Of a stretch of 64,000 nt of DNA, positions 18,634-27,291 are shown piece by piece. How positions within the stretch are numbered: the first letter of the stretch is position 1; each line of letters opens with the position of its first letter. The notes under the pieces were generated by a model that was not told the origin of the DNA, did not search any database, and saw only the letters and a list, made by a program, of their open reading frames with translations. Source of the DNA: Saprospiraceae bacterium (lineage in GTDB: Bacteria > Bacteroidota > Bacteroidia > Chitinophagales > Saprospiraceae); assembly GCA_016710115.1 (NCBI GenBank), contig JADJLN010000011.1:80470-144469 (forward strand), read 5' to 3'. Position numbers and translations under genes: made by a program.

Positions 18634-19240
18634 GATTCAAGTGTGAAATGTCATTCTCCAGATGAATTTGGAACACGCGGCCATCCCATGATACGTGATA
18701 CAGACCTGTATTGGCATGCGCGACTGACTCCATATATGAGACAGATTGGTTTCTGATCCGGGTAATCAGGCATCTCAAGGCCCGGCCATGCGTACAAACA
18801 AGTATGTGTCGCTCAGGCCGGTTTTGCAATTCCTCCAGAAACCGGTCGATCCGGGTGATCAGCTGACTTGCACTTTCACCATTTGGTAAATGGGCAGCCA
18901 GGTCACCCTTTGCCCATGCGTCGATCATCCGGTCATAGGCCTGAATCATCTCGGGCTTACTGGGTCGACCTTCATGATCTCCCCATGAAATCTCATTGAT
19001 CTCCTCGCGTTGGATCCACGGTAACGGCCTTTCAATAAATGGCTTCACGGTCTCCTGCGACCTTTTCAGACCGGATGTGATGACCAGTTCGAACGGGTGC
19101 TCCCGGTATTTATGAAAGAATGCGGTAGACTGGCCAATACCTGTATCATTCAACGACGGGTCAACACCGCTTCCCTGGACGATCCCCATGCGATTCAAAT
19201 CTGTTTCACCATGTCGAAGAATAAAGATGTCCTTCTTCAT
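18626..19240 (-). CDS. Histidine phosphatase family protein (phosphoglycerate mutase-like)
   Basis: A 204-residue cytoplasmic protein with the catalytic IFILRHGETDLN (RHG with phospho-accepting His), SGLKRSQET, WGDHEGRPS and HILVCTHGRALRCLI (second catalytic His in THG). Family members dephosphorylate sugar phosphates, nucleotides or cofactors such as alpha-ribazole phosphate. Here it sits between mqnE and mqnA, overlapping mqnA by 8 bases and meeting the mqnE stop at one base, so the three genes form one operon. A phosphatase step is not part of the described futalosine pathway, so its target is open. Confidence 0.88.
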   Translation of the reverse strand: MKKDIFILRHGETDLNRMGIVQGSGVDPSLNDTGIGQSTAFFHKYREHPFELVITSGLKRSQETVKPFIERPLPWIQREEINEISWGDHEGRPSKPEMIQAYDRMIDAWAKGDLAAHLPNGESASQLITRIDRFLEELQNRPERHILVCTHGRALRCLITRIRNQSVSYMESVAHANTGLYHVSWDGRVFQIHLENDISHLNHG

Positions 19241-20439
19241 CAGGATGAGACGACGGGTAATGAGGTATATCCCCGGTAAACCTCTTCATCCGGAAAGATG
19301 TGATCGGTAAAGTCGGTGATGATCTGATACAGCGTATCTCGTTCGAGAGGATGCCGACCCACTCCCTGAATCAGCTTCACCAGGTCTTTAGTGGAAAGTG
19401 CCGGGTTTTGCTCCTCCGAACCGGCCATGGAATAGATTTTGGTCGTATCATCAATGGTCCCATCAATATCATCCACTCCGAAAGACAGCGACATCTGGGC
19501 TACTGTACGGCCGATCATGGGCCAGTATGCTTTCAGGTGGTCAAAATTGTCGAGATAGATTCGACTGATCGCATAATTGCGCAGGTCTTCAACGGTTGAG
19601 CCTTCAGGAATATGGGACATCTGATTTTCCTGGTTCCTGAACTTGAGTGGGATAAACGTCTGGAACCCACCGGTTTCATCCTGAAGGTCACGCAGGAGGG
19701 ACAAGTGATGAACACGATGCGAAAAGGATTCGATATGACCATACAGGATTGTCGCATTGCTCCGCTTTCCCAGTTGGTGCCACACCTTGTGAATATCCAA
19801 CCATTGTTCACCGGTACATTTATCCGCTGCGATCTGCTTGCGGATGTCAAGATGGAAAATCTCTGCGCCACCGCCCGGCATGGAATCCAGTCCGGCTTCG
19901 ATCAGTTGACGAAAGCCCTCCTCGTAGGACACTTTTGCCTTCTTGAATATATAGTAGTATTCAACCGGGGTCAACCCCTTGATGTGCAGTTCGGGCCGAT
20001 GCGCCTTGATCTGTCGGAACAATTCTGTGTAAAATGCCAGGTTGTATTGTGGCATTACACCACCGACTATATGGACTTCAGTCACCGGTTGTTCATCATA
20101 GGATTTGACGATGTCCATCATATCCTCCATGGAATACTCCCATCCGTCTTCTCGCTGCTTGATCAGCCTGGAATAGGAGCAGAAGTTGCAGGTATAGATG
20201 CAGACATTGGTCGGTTCGATATGAAAATTTCGGTTGAAATACGTCCTGTGCCCATGTTTCCGTTCGCGGATCGTATTTGCGAGTGCGCCTACAAAACCCA
20301 GGGAACCGGATTCAAACAGGGTCAGACAATCCTGATCAGATATTCGTTGATCAAGGTAAACCTTGTTGGCAATGGCCTTCAGAGACGGATCCAGACTGGG
20401 GTCCTGAAGAATACTTTGGAGATCAGGTGAAGGTGACAT
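19240..20439 (-). CDS. mqnE: Aminofutalosine synthase MqnE (radical SAM)
   Basis: A protein of about 399 residues that joins the MqnA product to the adenosyl radical of SAM to give aminofutalosine. It has the radical SAM cluster motif CIYTCNFC (CxxxCxxC), HIEPTNVC before it, VTEVHIVGGVMPQYN, LHIKGLTPVEYYYIFKKAK and SMPGGGAEIFHLDIRKQI, all hallmark MqnE segments. The start at 20439 (MSPSPDLQS) is chosen because a TACTTTTG promoter element lies at 20455-20462, across the longer alternative start at 20469. First gene of the mqnE-phosphatase-mqnA operon. Confidence 0.94.
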   Translation of the reverse strand: MSPSPDLQSILQDPSLDPSLKAIANKVYLDQRISDQDCLTLFESGSLGFVGALANTIRERKHGHRTYFNRNFHIEPTNVCIYTCNFCSYSRLIKQREDGWEYSMEDMMDIVKSYDEQPVTEVHIVGGVMPQYNLAFYTELFRQIKAHRPELHIKGLTPVEYYYIFKKAKVSYEEGFRQLIEAGLDSMPGGGAEIFHLDIRKQIAADKCTGEQWLDIHKVWHQLGKRSNATILYGHIESFSHRVHHLSLLRDLQDETGGFQTFIPLKFRNQENQMSHIPEGSTVEDLRNYAISRIYLDNFDHLKAYWPMIGRTVAQMSLSFGVDDIDGTIDDTTKIYSMAGSEEQNPALSTKDLVKLIQGVGRHPLERDTLYQIITDFTDHIFPDEEVYRGYTSLPVVSS

Positions 20440-20454
20440 AAGCATACAATGAGG

Positions 20455-20462
20455 CAAAAGTA
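20455..20462 (-). promoter_or_regulatory. Candidate -7 element of the mqn operon
   Basis: The minus strand reads TACTTTTG, an exact match to TAnnTTTG, 15 bases before the mqnE ATG. Confidence 0.5.
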
Positions 20463-20569
20463 ACAACAAAGGCTCTGACAGGTTCGTCAGAAGTCAAGAT
20501 TTGGGTTTTCACAAAGAATGATCTGTTTGATGCGAAAATGAATTCCTTACTTTGTGGCAAACCCAGCCT

Positions 20570-21352
20570 ATGGAATTGCCCATCTATGTCGTAGATGCTT
20601 TTGCTACCGGTAGATTTTCCGGAAATCCCGCTGCCGTTATCCCGGTGACCGAGTGGCCTGAAGACGATCTCATGCAAAAGATCGCCCAGGAAAACAACCA
20701 GGCGGAAACAGCATTCATCTTGCCTATCAATGGAGCTTTCCACATTCGCTGGTTTACGCCGACCGTAGAGGTCAACCTCTGCGGACACGCAACCATGGCG
20801 AGTGCACATGTCCTGAAGTGTCATTTGAAGGCGACTGAAACCCGATTCCGATTCTGGTCGCGAAGCGGATGGCTGCATGTGGATTGTCTGGAAGATGGTT
20901 ATGCGCTGGATCTTCCTGCGGATGAGTTGAAAGAATTTGATATTCCGCCTTTCATGTTTGATGCTCTTGGGGTGGATGTGATCGGTTTCTGGAAGGGCCG
21001 TGATGATTTTCTTGCCCTGGTAGAAAACAGCGACATCCTCAAACAGCTCAACCCTGATTTTTCATTGATTGCCCGGTTGAAAAGCCGGGGACTGATCGTG
21101 ACTGCAGCTGATAGCGAGTATGATTTTATCAGCCGCTGTTTCTACCCGCAAAGCGGAATCAACGAGGATCCGGCAACAGGCTCAGCACATACCACGTTGA
21201 GTCGATTCTGGGCGGATCGAACAGGGCGTTCGGAGCTTTCAGCCTATCAGGCTTCCGAACGCGGTGCTGTTATCCGGTGCACATTAGACAAAGAGCGGGT
21301 CATCCTGCAAGGGTCCTGTTATACCTATCTTCAAGGTGAAATCACAATATGA
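20570..21352 (+). CDS. PhzF family isomerase/epimerase-like protein
   Basis: A 260-residue protein of the PhzF/diaminopimelate epimerase fold. Seen: IYVVDAFATGRFSGNPAAV, the conserved Glu in NNQAETAFIL, WFTPTVEVNLCGHATMASAH and INEDPATGSAHTTL. The first motif set and DPATGSAH are typical of the large family of PhzF-like proteins of unknown metabolic role; phenazine genes are absent here. The ATG at 20570 is preferred over the ATG at 20552, since TTACTTTG at 20547-20554, a promoter-like sequence, covers the latter. Its stop overlaps the ATG of the next gene by four bases. Confidence 0.88.
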   Translation: MELPIYVVDAFATGRFSGNPAAVIPVTEWPEDDLMQKIAQENNQAETAFILPINGAFHIRWFTPTVEVNLCGHATMASAHVLKCHLKATETRFRFWSRSGWLHVDCLEDGYALDLPADELKEFDIPPFMFDALGVDVIGFWKGRDDFLALVENSDILKQLNPDFSLIARLKSRGLIVTAADSEYDFISRCFYPQSGINEDPATGSAHTTLSRFWADRTGRSELSAYQASERGAVIRCTLDKERVILQGSCYTYLQGEITI

Positions 21353-22567
21353 ATCAGTTCCTTCGTTTACTGGTCCTGGCTGGCGGGATCGCCATGGTGG
21401 CCAGTCCTTCCTGTCTGGCTCAGAATCTGCTGCGGAACGGAGATCATGAGATCTTTATTCCAAAGCCGAGTGTACCCAACCCAAGTGATCTGTGTTTTCG
21501 GGAGCTGTATCCCTTTGGCACAACCCCACCCCTTCAATCCGCTCAATCCGCTGGGGATTGCTTCAGCCAATGGATCCGCTGATCATCGGTGTGATGTTCC
21601 CTATTCGGGTGTGGCGCATGGCGGTTTTTTTATGAGCCCCAAAATGGAAAATCCGTTTTACGCACTCTGCTCTCCAATCACCGCAGGTGAATCCTATGTA
21701 TTGAGCCTTCAATGGCGGCTATCTGATGAGTCTGGTCAGGCGGCCCGCACGCTGTTTTTCTGGATGACCGACACAACCTATCTGCCGACAGGGGGTTCTG
21801 TAAGTCCGGATGATTCCGGGTTGATGAGTTATTCCGAAACTGGAAATGCCACCGGACTGGATGCTACAGATTACAGGGCGATCACGTTGCCATTTATTGC
21901 TAAAAGCAGTGTCAACGGATTGATCGTTGGTAATATGACGACACCTTCCCAACCTGGCGGTAGTGAAATTGTAAAACTGCAGTCTGGAAACAATCTCGCC
22001 TATTATTATATTGATGACCTCCGGATTCGTCCCATCCCGCGGATCCTCCCTGTCGAAGCGGTTTGCCCGCAAACTCCGGTCATCCTTCACCTGACCAATA
22101 ACCGGGATTGCAACGGGTCCTTTGCCATGGATTGGTATCAGGCCAGCGGTGATACGATCTTTCTGGGTACTGGCGACTCCCTGGTCTGGCAGGGAGAATC
22201 AACGACAACAATCCTCGCTGTCCATGCATTCGACACGATCCAGACTACCGTGGAGATTACTTCTATGGCCATTGAGACCGATACATTCTTTGCCATTCCG
22301 AATGTGTTCACGCCCAATCAGGATGGACGAAATGATACCTTCCGGCCACTTTTGCGCACACCGGTCCAGGACTATCAGATGAGCATTCACTCCCGTTGGG
22401 GCAAGGAACTTTTCCAGACCCGCGATCCACAGGCTGGCTGGGATGGCCGTTTCCAGAATGAGGATCTGCCAACGGATGCGTATGTCTATCGACTGGAAAT
22501 GACGTTTGAAGCGTGTGGCCGAAAGGAGACTATTGTCCGGCGAGGAGATGTCAGCCTCATTCGTTAA
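21349..22567 (+). CDS. Exported protein with CHU_C gliding-motility-associated C-terminal domain, frameshifted
   Basis: About 405 residues after repair. Signal peptide MNQFLRLLVLAGGIAMVASP with cleavage after CLAQ, then LLRNGDHEIF (typical lectin-like N-terminal domain opening of such proteins), and at the C terminus FAIPNVFTPNQDGRNDTFRP, SIHSRWGKELFQT, GWDGRFQNEDLPTDAYVYRL, the CHU_C/type B sorting domain used for type IX secretion. The N-terminal frame stops at 21582 while the remainder is in another frame; the join is near 21505-21545, probably in the TATCCCTTTGGCAC stretch. Substrate or role unknown; the middle domain resembles those of secreted adhesins or hydrolases without catalytic motif. 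Confidence 0.85.
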
Positions 22568-22716
22568 ATTTATTCCGGAGAGCCTTCTTCCTGTCTCTCA
22601 GAACGTTTTAAAGACCAATGATGAAAAGGTGATTAGAATTCACGTTTTTTCCCGTGAAAAGTTTTGGTATCCCTTTACAATGACTTAACTTTCCAATCAA
22701 GAAAAACTTCCTTGCC

Positions 22717-22983
22717 ATGTATATTACATTTGAAGAATTACGGAAGATAAAGCATTCATTGCCTACTGGCAGCGTCAAGCGTATCGCGGACGATTTGCAA
22801 ATTGACGAGCAGACCGTACGGAACTATTTTGGTGCCAACAAATATGACGAGAACGGTGAACTGGTTGAAAAGCACGTTCAACCTGGTCCTCAGGGAGGCT
22901 ATGTCGAGCTGACAGATACCCGGATCCTGGACGAGGCCAAGAAGATCCTGGCTGAACAGGAAAGCCCAACGGCAGTCAATTGA
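22717..22983 (+). CDS. Small helix-turn-helix DNA-binding-like protein
   Basis: An 88-residue protein. Residues 3-38 (ITFEELRKIKHSLPTGSVKR, then IADDLQIDEQTVRNYFGANK) form a clear helix-turn-helix with recognition helix EQTVRNYFG. The second half VEKHVQPGPQGGYVELTDTR is a conserved beta-like extension, then a helix LDEAKKILAEQ. Similar short proteins occur widely in Bacteroidota, annotated as DNA-binding or hypothetical. No regulatory partner is evident. A strong terminator follows the gene. Confidence 0.75.
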   Translation: MYITFEELRKIKHSLPTGSVKRIADDLQIDEQTVRNYFGANKYDENGELVEKHVQPGPQGGYVELTDTRILDEAKKILAEQESPTAVN

Positions 22984-22989
22984 TACAAC

Positions 22990-23018
22990 GGGGTGAGCAG
23001 AATGCTTGCCCCTTTTTT
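22990..23018 (+). terminator. Intrinsic terminator after the HTH gene
   Basis: The 10-base arms GGGGTGAGCA and TGCTTGCCCC pair fully (two G-T pairs) around loop GAA, and TTTTTT follows directly. Confidence 0.85.
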
Positions 23019-23049
23019 GTGCTCCGTTTCTTGTACTCCAATGCTTGCT

Positions 23050-23778
23050 TCAGCAAGAAGTAAGATAGTATGCGTTTGTGAGTTCACAGAACGCTTTTGA
23101 ATACTGTTGGCCCTGGTCATCGCGAATCGTCATGTCCGTACGTTCAACAGGCTTCTGCTGTCTTGAAAAGGAAAGCAGCGATCTGGAGACCGATCGTTCG
23201 GGTCTTGCCCGAACCTGGCAGATGCGTTGTAAAAAGAACCCTGACGATGAGGCCAGTGCACACCATCTGGCTTCTGCTTCGGCCGGCAGGATCACATCAA
23301 CCTGGCCCGGGTCATCTATGATATAATCGGCCAATTCCCAGAATGCCACATCCGGCAAATGATCCTGATGCCTGGCCAGGGTTCGTGAAGGATCAGCTGA
23401 TCGGATCCCTTCCCGAAAAAAGGGTGGATTAGAGATTAGAAAGTCATATCGTCTGGACTTGTCCGGATCGCCCAACCAGGAAAGGGCATTTCCTTCCCAT
23501 ACCACAAGACGATCATGCCAGGGGGAACGAGTGAAATTCAATCGGGCATCCTTAGCTGCATGTTCATCCAGCTCAATCGCATCGAAGTGAACATGGGGAT
23601 ACCGTTGTGCGATCATCAGTGCCAGAAGTCCGGTACCTGTCCCGATATCAACCGTACTGCCAATGCTGGCGTCTGGCTTTGCCCAGGCGCCGAGAAGGAT
23701 TCCATCAGTACCTACCTTCATAGCGGACCGATCCTGCCGAATCCCAAATTGCCGAAACTGAAATGGTTCGTGTTTCAT
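23050..23778 (-). CDS. trmN6: tRNA1(Val) (adenine(37)-N6)-methyltransferase
   Basis: A 242-residue SAM-dependent methyltransferase. FGIRQDRSAMKVGTDGILLG is the family N terminus, VDIGTGTGLLALMIAQR is SAM motif I, DAIELDEHAAKDARLNF holds the ribose-binding acid, and FLISNPPFF is the NPPF/Y catalytic motif for N6-methylation of adenine. The YfiC/TrmN6 family methylates A37 of tRNA-Val in E. coli. It follows the phospholipase D-like gene by 2 bases, so it is probably co-transcribed with it, but it looks functionally unrelated. Confidence 0.9.
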   Translation of the reverse strand: MKHEPFQFRQFGIRQDRSAMKVGTDGILLGAWAKPDASIGSTVDIGTGTGLLALMIAQRYPHVHFDAIELDEHAAKDARLNFTRSPWHDRLVVWEGNALSWLGDPDKSRRYDFLISNPPFFREGIRSADPSRTLARHQDHLPDVAFWELADYIIDDPGQVDVILPAEAEARWCALASSSGFFLQRICQVRARPERSVSRSLLSFSRQQKPVERTDMTIRDDQGQQYSKAFCELTNAYYLTSC

Positions 23779-23780
23779 TC

Positions 23781-25997
23781 CTATCTGACGACAGGAATCA
23801 GAAATTGAACGCCTTCCTGGTCGCCAGGCTGTATACTGACTACATAGTGGCTCGATGGGAGAACTGGAATCGGAAGTATATAGGTTTGCACACCTGCAAC
23901 CAGCTCCAGTTGCTGACTGACCATGGGTTGGCCCAATAGATCCATAACGGTCACCTCCGCAAGCACGTTCATGGAATTATCTCCAAACAGGAAAAGTGAT
24001 CCATCCCGTACGACCCCCCTCCATGAATTTCGGGACTGCTCACCTGGTGCATTCACGGATACGGGTAATTCCCCCCAGCGTGCTTCAAACTCCTGTCGGA
24101 AGAGGTTGGCGATATTCGGGTCATGAATTATCAGCGTATTCTCATCATTCTGCTGATCGGCAGCATTGCTCCAGTTGTGCGAGCCGGTGATGACCACCAT
24201 GTCATCAACAAGACCGTATTTATGGTGAAGCAGCGCATCTGGAGAATGGTCGATTACATTGACACCTGCGTTGAGAAGTTTCACATATTCACTGCCATTA
24301 TCATTGATGTTCTCAATAATCCCTCTGACTTCCAATCCGCCTTGTACTTTCTGGATCATCGCTTCGGCAAGGTCATCCCGCGTAAACGTCAACAAGGCAA
24401 ATCGGATCGAACTCGATGCAGATTGCAACTCGTCGAGAATTTCCCGGTTGGTAAAGTCGCTTGGGGAAAAATAGGATTCGACAAATGACCCATTAACCTT
24501 GAACAGGTGCGGCGTATTATCCCATTTCGCAGCACCGAATCGAGCGTAATCCGGTTCCGGTAAGGCGCCCTGGCTGCCCCACATCTCTTCAAATTCTCGG
24601 GTATAATTCAGTGCCAGAGCGTGATCTCTGGCCAGAACCATATTATTGGGATAGTTGTAAATCTGTGATGTTGTAAAATTCATGGACCCCGTGAAGACAG
24701 ATGCCAGTTCAGGTATCTGCGCATCGACAATCACAAACTTGTTGTGCATCAATGCCCAGTCATTCCCATACAGGATGGGAAAGGGAGGAGGTGGTTCAAA
24801 TACGGAATTGGAAGTCGCAGCTGCAGCCACATAGCGCACCTGAATGCCCTTGTTATATGCAATATTGAGGGCATTCACAATAACGGCTTCGTTGATATTG
24901 TAGATGGCCAGATCGATGCTTTCCGTGGCAGTCTGGATCAGTTGGAGCAAGGCATCCAGTACATCATCTCCAGAGGTGGTTACAGGATCTACTCCCATGG
25001 CAAATGTCTGGTCTACCGACTGGTTGAAATAAACTTCCATGGATCCTGGCAAGAGGGAGGCCGTACTCATCCATCGCTGTTGGCTGCTGATCTGAGAACC
25101 CGGCCGTTCGGCTACCACCTGGATCCTGTAAAATGTGGCCGGTGCGAGCTGATCAACAATATGGGTGTGTGTAGCCGCACTGGTGATCAGGGTATCCTCC
25201 AGGACGTTGCCAAACGGATCCTGTATTATGACGCGACCAGATGCCGGGAGGTTGGTGGTCCAGGTCAGGGTAACCGAACCTGCATCCAGGTCGGTCTGCC
25301 GGATCTCGTTGGTAAAATACAGGTCGGTTGCGGGGATCAGGTCATTCAGATCCCGGGGCAGGAGCTGAACACCGAAGTAGGCAGAAATAATCCCGACCAG
25401 ATCAACAGGTGCGGTTGGAATCGGTGTGCCGACAATGTTCTGTCCATTCCGGATGTAGACATCCGCCTGGACACCCTGATCATCCAGGATCGTGTAGGAC
25501 GCATTCCCGCTGAAATCGCCTGTTTCCTGAAAGGTGACGGACACAAATCGTGCAATGGTGCCTTCAATTGACTCCTGGATCTCTCCCAACATCCTGGGAG
25601 GCGGATCGGGGGGAATAGTCCCCTTTGCATGTACGGTGAAGCCTGTGATCGGGCTCAGTTCCAGCAATCCATTATAATCATAGAGAACACCGGTAACAGT
25701 GATGCTGTCACCCCGCTCCACCTGGGTCGCAAACCCGGGTACAGAGCCGGTGCCGGGATAGGCTGGCAAACCACCCGTACCATCTTCGATATATCGAATG
25801 GTGCCCAGTTCATTCCCGTTTGTCACGATACCGGAAATGGTCACAGAAGACCCGATCGCCTGGCTGCGTGCCTGCTGGATCGGGATCTGCCCCATGCAGG
25901 CTGCAACAATAGCCAGAAAAGCCAGCATGAGCGCTGGCTTTCTGAAAGTTCTGCTAGCGGTATGCCGGTTGTTATTTATTCTGGACAACAACATCAT
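23781..25997 (-). CDS. Secreted phospholipase D-fold protein with OB-fold domains and type IX sorting tail; probable nuclease
   Basis: A 738-residue exported protein. Order: signal peptide (LMLAFLAIVAACMGQ, residues ~23-37), two OB-fold-like domains (ISGIVTNGNELGTIRYIEDG near 50-110, and GTIARFVSVTFQETGDFSGN near 145-215), a fibronectin III-like domain (~225-310), two PLD half-sites with HxKxxxxD: HNKFVIVD followed by GSMNF, and HHKYGLVD followed by GSHNWS, then a C-terminal sorting domain (about the last 80 residues). OB-fold plus PLD is the layout of YhcR-like secreted nucleases, but the PLD fold also covers phospholipases. It overlaps the DUF5689 gene by 26 bases and lies in the receptor operon. 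Confidence 0.85.
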   Translation of the reverse strand: MMLLSRINNNRHTASRTFRKPALMLAFLAIVAACMGQIPIQQARSQAIGSSVTISGIVTNGNELGTIRYIEDGTGGLPAYPGTGSVPGFATQVERGDSITVTGVLYDYNGLLELSPITGFTVHAKGTIPPDPPPRMLGEIQESIEGTIARFVSVTFQETGDFSGNASYTILDDQGVQADVYIRNGQNIVGTPIPTAPVDLVGIISAYFGVQLLPRDLNDLIPATDLYFTNEIRQTDLDAGSVTLTWTTNLPASGRVIIQDPFGNVLEDTLITSAATHTHIVDQLAPATFYRIQVVAERPGSQISSQQRWMSTASLLPGSMEVYFNQSVDQTFAMGVDPVTTSGDDVLDALLQLIQTATESIDLAIYNINEAVIVNALNIAYNKGIQVRYVAAAATSNSVFEPPPPFPILYGNDWALMHNKFVIVDAQIPELASVFTGSMNFTTSQIYNYPNNMVLARDHALALNYTREFEEMWGSQGALPEPDYARFGAAKWDNTPHLFKVNGSFVESYFSPSDFTNREILDELQSASSSIRFALLTFTRDDLAEAMIQKVQGGLEVRGIIENINDNGSEYVKLLNAGVNVIDHSPDALLHHKYGLVDDMVVITGSHNWSNAADQQNDENTLIIHDPNIANLFRQEFEARWGELPVSVNAPGEQSRNSWRGVVRDGSLFLFGDNSMNVLAEVTVMDLLGQPMVSQQLELVAGVQTYILPIPVLPSSHYVVSIQPGDQEGVQFLIPVVR

Positions 25998-27285
25998 CTA
26001 TGATAAACGTGGTGGTTTGTCCGCCCGGGCCACTTCCATTATATCGGAAGGCGATATACCCCGTCCCGGAGTAGGCCGAAAGATCAACCTCCCCTGAATT
26101 CACCCAATCATAGTTTGTGGTCGAAGACGTTGGCAATTGGGCTGCGAGCGAATTCCAGGTGGCTCCGGCGACATTGCTGCCATTGAAATCAGTGGAGATT
26201 AATACCGCTCCACCATTATGTACCCAGAAAGCAACAGAACTGAGGAAAGTCAGTTTTTTTGCGACTGACAGGTCGATCGCAGGGGAGATCAACCAGGTTT
26301 CCATTTCTGTTTCAGTATCATTGTATGCAGTGGCCTGGATGTAGGTATTCCCGCTGAAGGTTTTTCCTCTCCAGACACGTGACCCCTTTGTCGCCACATT
26401 GAGCCATCCATTCAAAGCCACATCCGCATTATTTCCGACAGATTCAAAATCCTCATCAATGTCACCAATACCGGGGCCACCGCTATTACATCGCGCCTCC
26501 TCCATGGAAACATCCTGGGTGTTGCGGATGAACAACTGGAGGTCAGAACCGAACACACCGACAAGAGCGGTCAGTGAGCCCTTACCAGCAGGCGTCAGGT
26601 CCCCGGCAAAATCTGCATACCCACTCGTTCTGAGCAGTATCGTGTTCCCTGCACAATCTTCGATCTGATGATTCACTGAAAACTGAGTCACTGGATCTGC
26701 ATAAGATACACCAGCATTAGACTGTATAAACTGGACATCCGTCAGCTTGACCAATGTACTCAAGTCATTCGTACTGATATCCTTGATCGATTTTGCCTTT
26801 GGTGTGACAAACTGGTCGCGTTCACCGGCGACGAGATAGTCATTGAGCAAGGCTTCTTCGATACCGCCCAAACGCGTTTCCCCCTGATCATCGTAGGTGC
26901 CGCCTCCGAGTTGGATCAGTCCGTTGTAATCGCTGATAATCAGTCCCCGGCAGCGAATGAATACTTCACGACCGATGGGATAGTCGTTGAACAGCCCGAC
27001 AGAATTGAGTTTGACTTCAATCCCTGCTGTCTCATCCTGAATCACAATGGTCTTGTAGAAGTTGCCGGATTCATCATCAGCGATCACAATACCCCGAATG
27101 ATCAGTTCATCTGTAATCTCTGTAAACGCTCCTGGCACATACCAGGCTTTCAGGGCCTGGATCGTTGCATTGGCAGTGATATCGATCGGCTCACCACCGG
27201 GAGGTGGTTCATCAAAATCAAGATCGACACAAGCTGTCGGGACCAGGAGGCCCAGGAGAAGGAGGTAGAAAAAGGTCTGTTTCAT
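25972..27285 (-). CDS. DUF5689 lipoprotein with OB-fold and C-terminal jellyroll domain
   Basis: A 437-residue lipoprotein: signal LLLLGLLVPTAC, then the DUF5689 region (ITANATIQALKAWYVPGAF, ITDELIIRGIVIADDESGNF, YKTIVIQDETAGIEVKL), which is an OB-fold related to nucleic acid-binding domains, an extra strand-rich stretch, and a C-terminal choice-of-anchor-J-like jellyroll (DEDFESVGNNADVALNGW to FIIDDVVVQNK). In Bacteroidota this family stands beside TonB receptors and exported EEP nucleases, as here, 6 bases after the receptor. A surface role in binding nucleic acid for import is inferred from fold and neighbours. Confidence 0.85.
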   Translation of the reverse strand: MKQTFFYLLLLGLLVPTACVDLDFDEPPPGGEPIDITANATIQALKAWYVPGAFTEITDELIIRGIVIADDESGNFYKTIVIQDETAGIEVKLNSVGLFNDYPIGREVFIRCRGLIISDYNGLIQLGGGTYDDQGETRLGGIEEALLNDYLVAGERDQFVTPKAKSIKDISTNDLSTLVKLTDVQFIQSNAGVSYADPVTQFSVNHQIEDCAGNTILLRTSGYADFAGDLTPAGKGSLTALVGVFGSDLQLFIRNTQDVSMEEARCNSGGPGIGDIDEDFESVGNNADVALNGWLNVATKGSRVWRGKTFSGNTYIQATAYNDTETEMETWLISPAIDLSVAKKLTFLSSVAFWVHNGGAVLISTDFNGSNVAGATWNSLAAQLPTSSTTNYDWVNSGEVDLSAYSGTGYIAFRYNGSGPGGQTTTFIIDDVVVQNK

Positions 27286-27291
27286 AATCAG

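Noticed and set aside
19612..20430. Plus-strand open frame of 272 codons opposite mqnE
   Set aside because: The minus strand encodes all MqnE motifs; the antisense product looks random.
20570..21352. Phenazine biosynthesis gene
   Set aside because: The family is broad, and no other phenazine gene is present; the name is kept only as a family label.
23040..23062. Terminator formed by CTTGCTTCAGCAAG at the end of trmN6
   Set aside because: The stem is short, and no T-run follows on the minus strand.
24744..25571. Plus-strand open frame of 275 codons opposite the PLD-fold gene
   Set aside because: Shadow of the OB-fold/PLD coding region; no start context or family resemblance.
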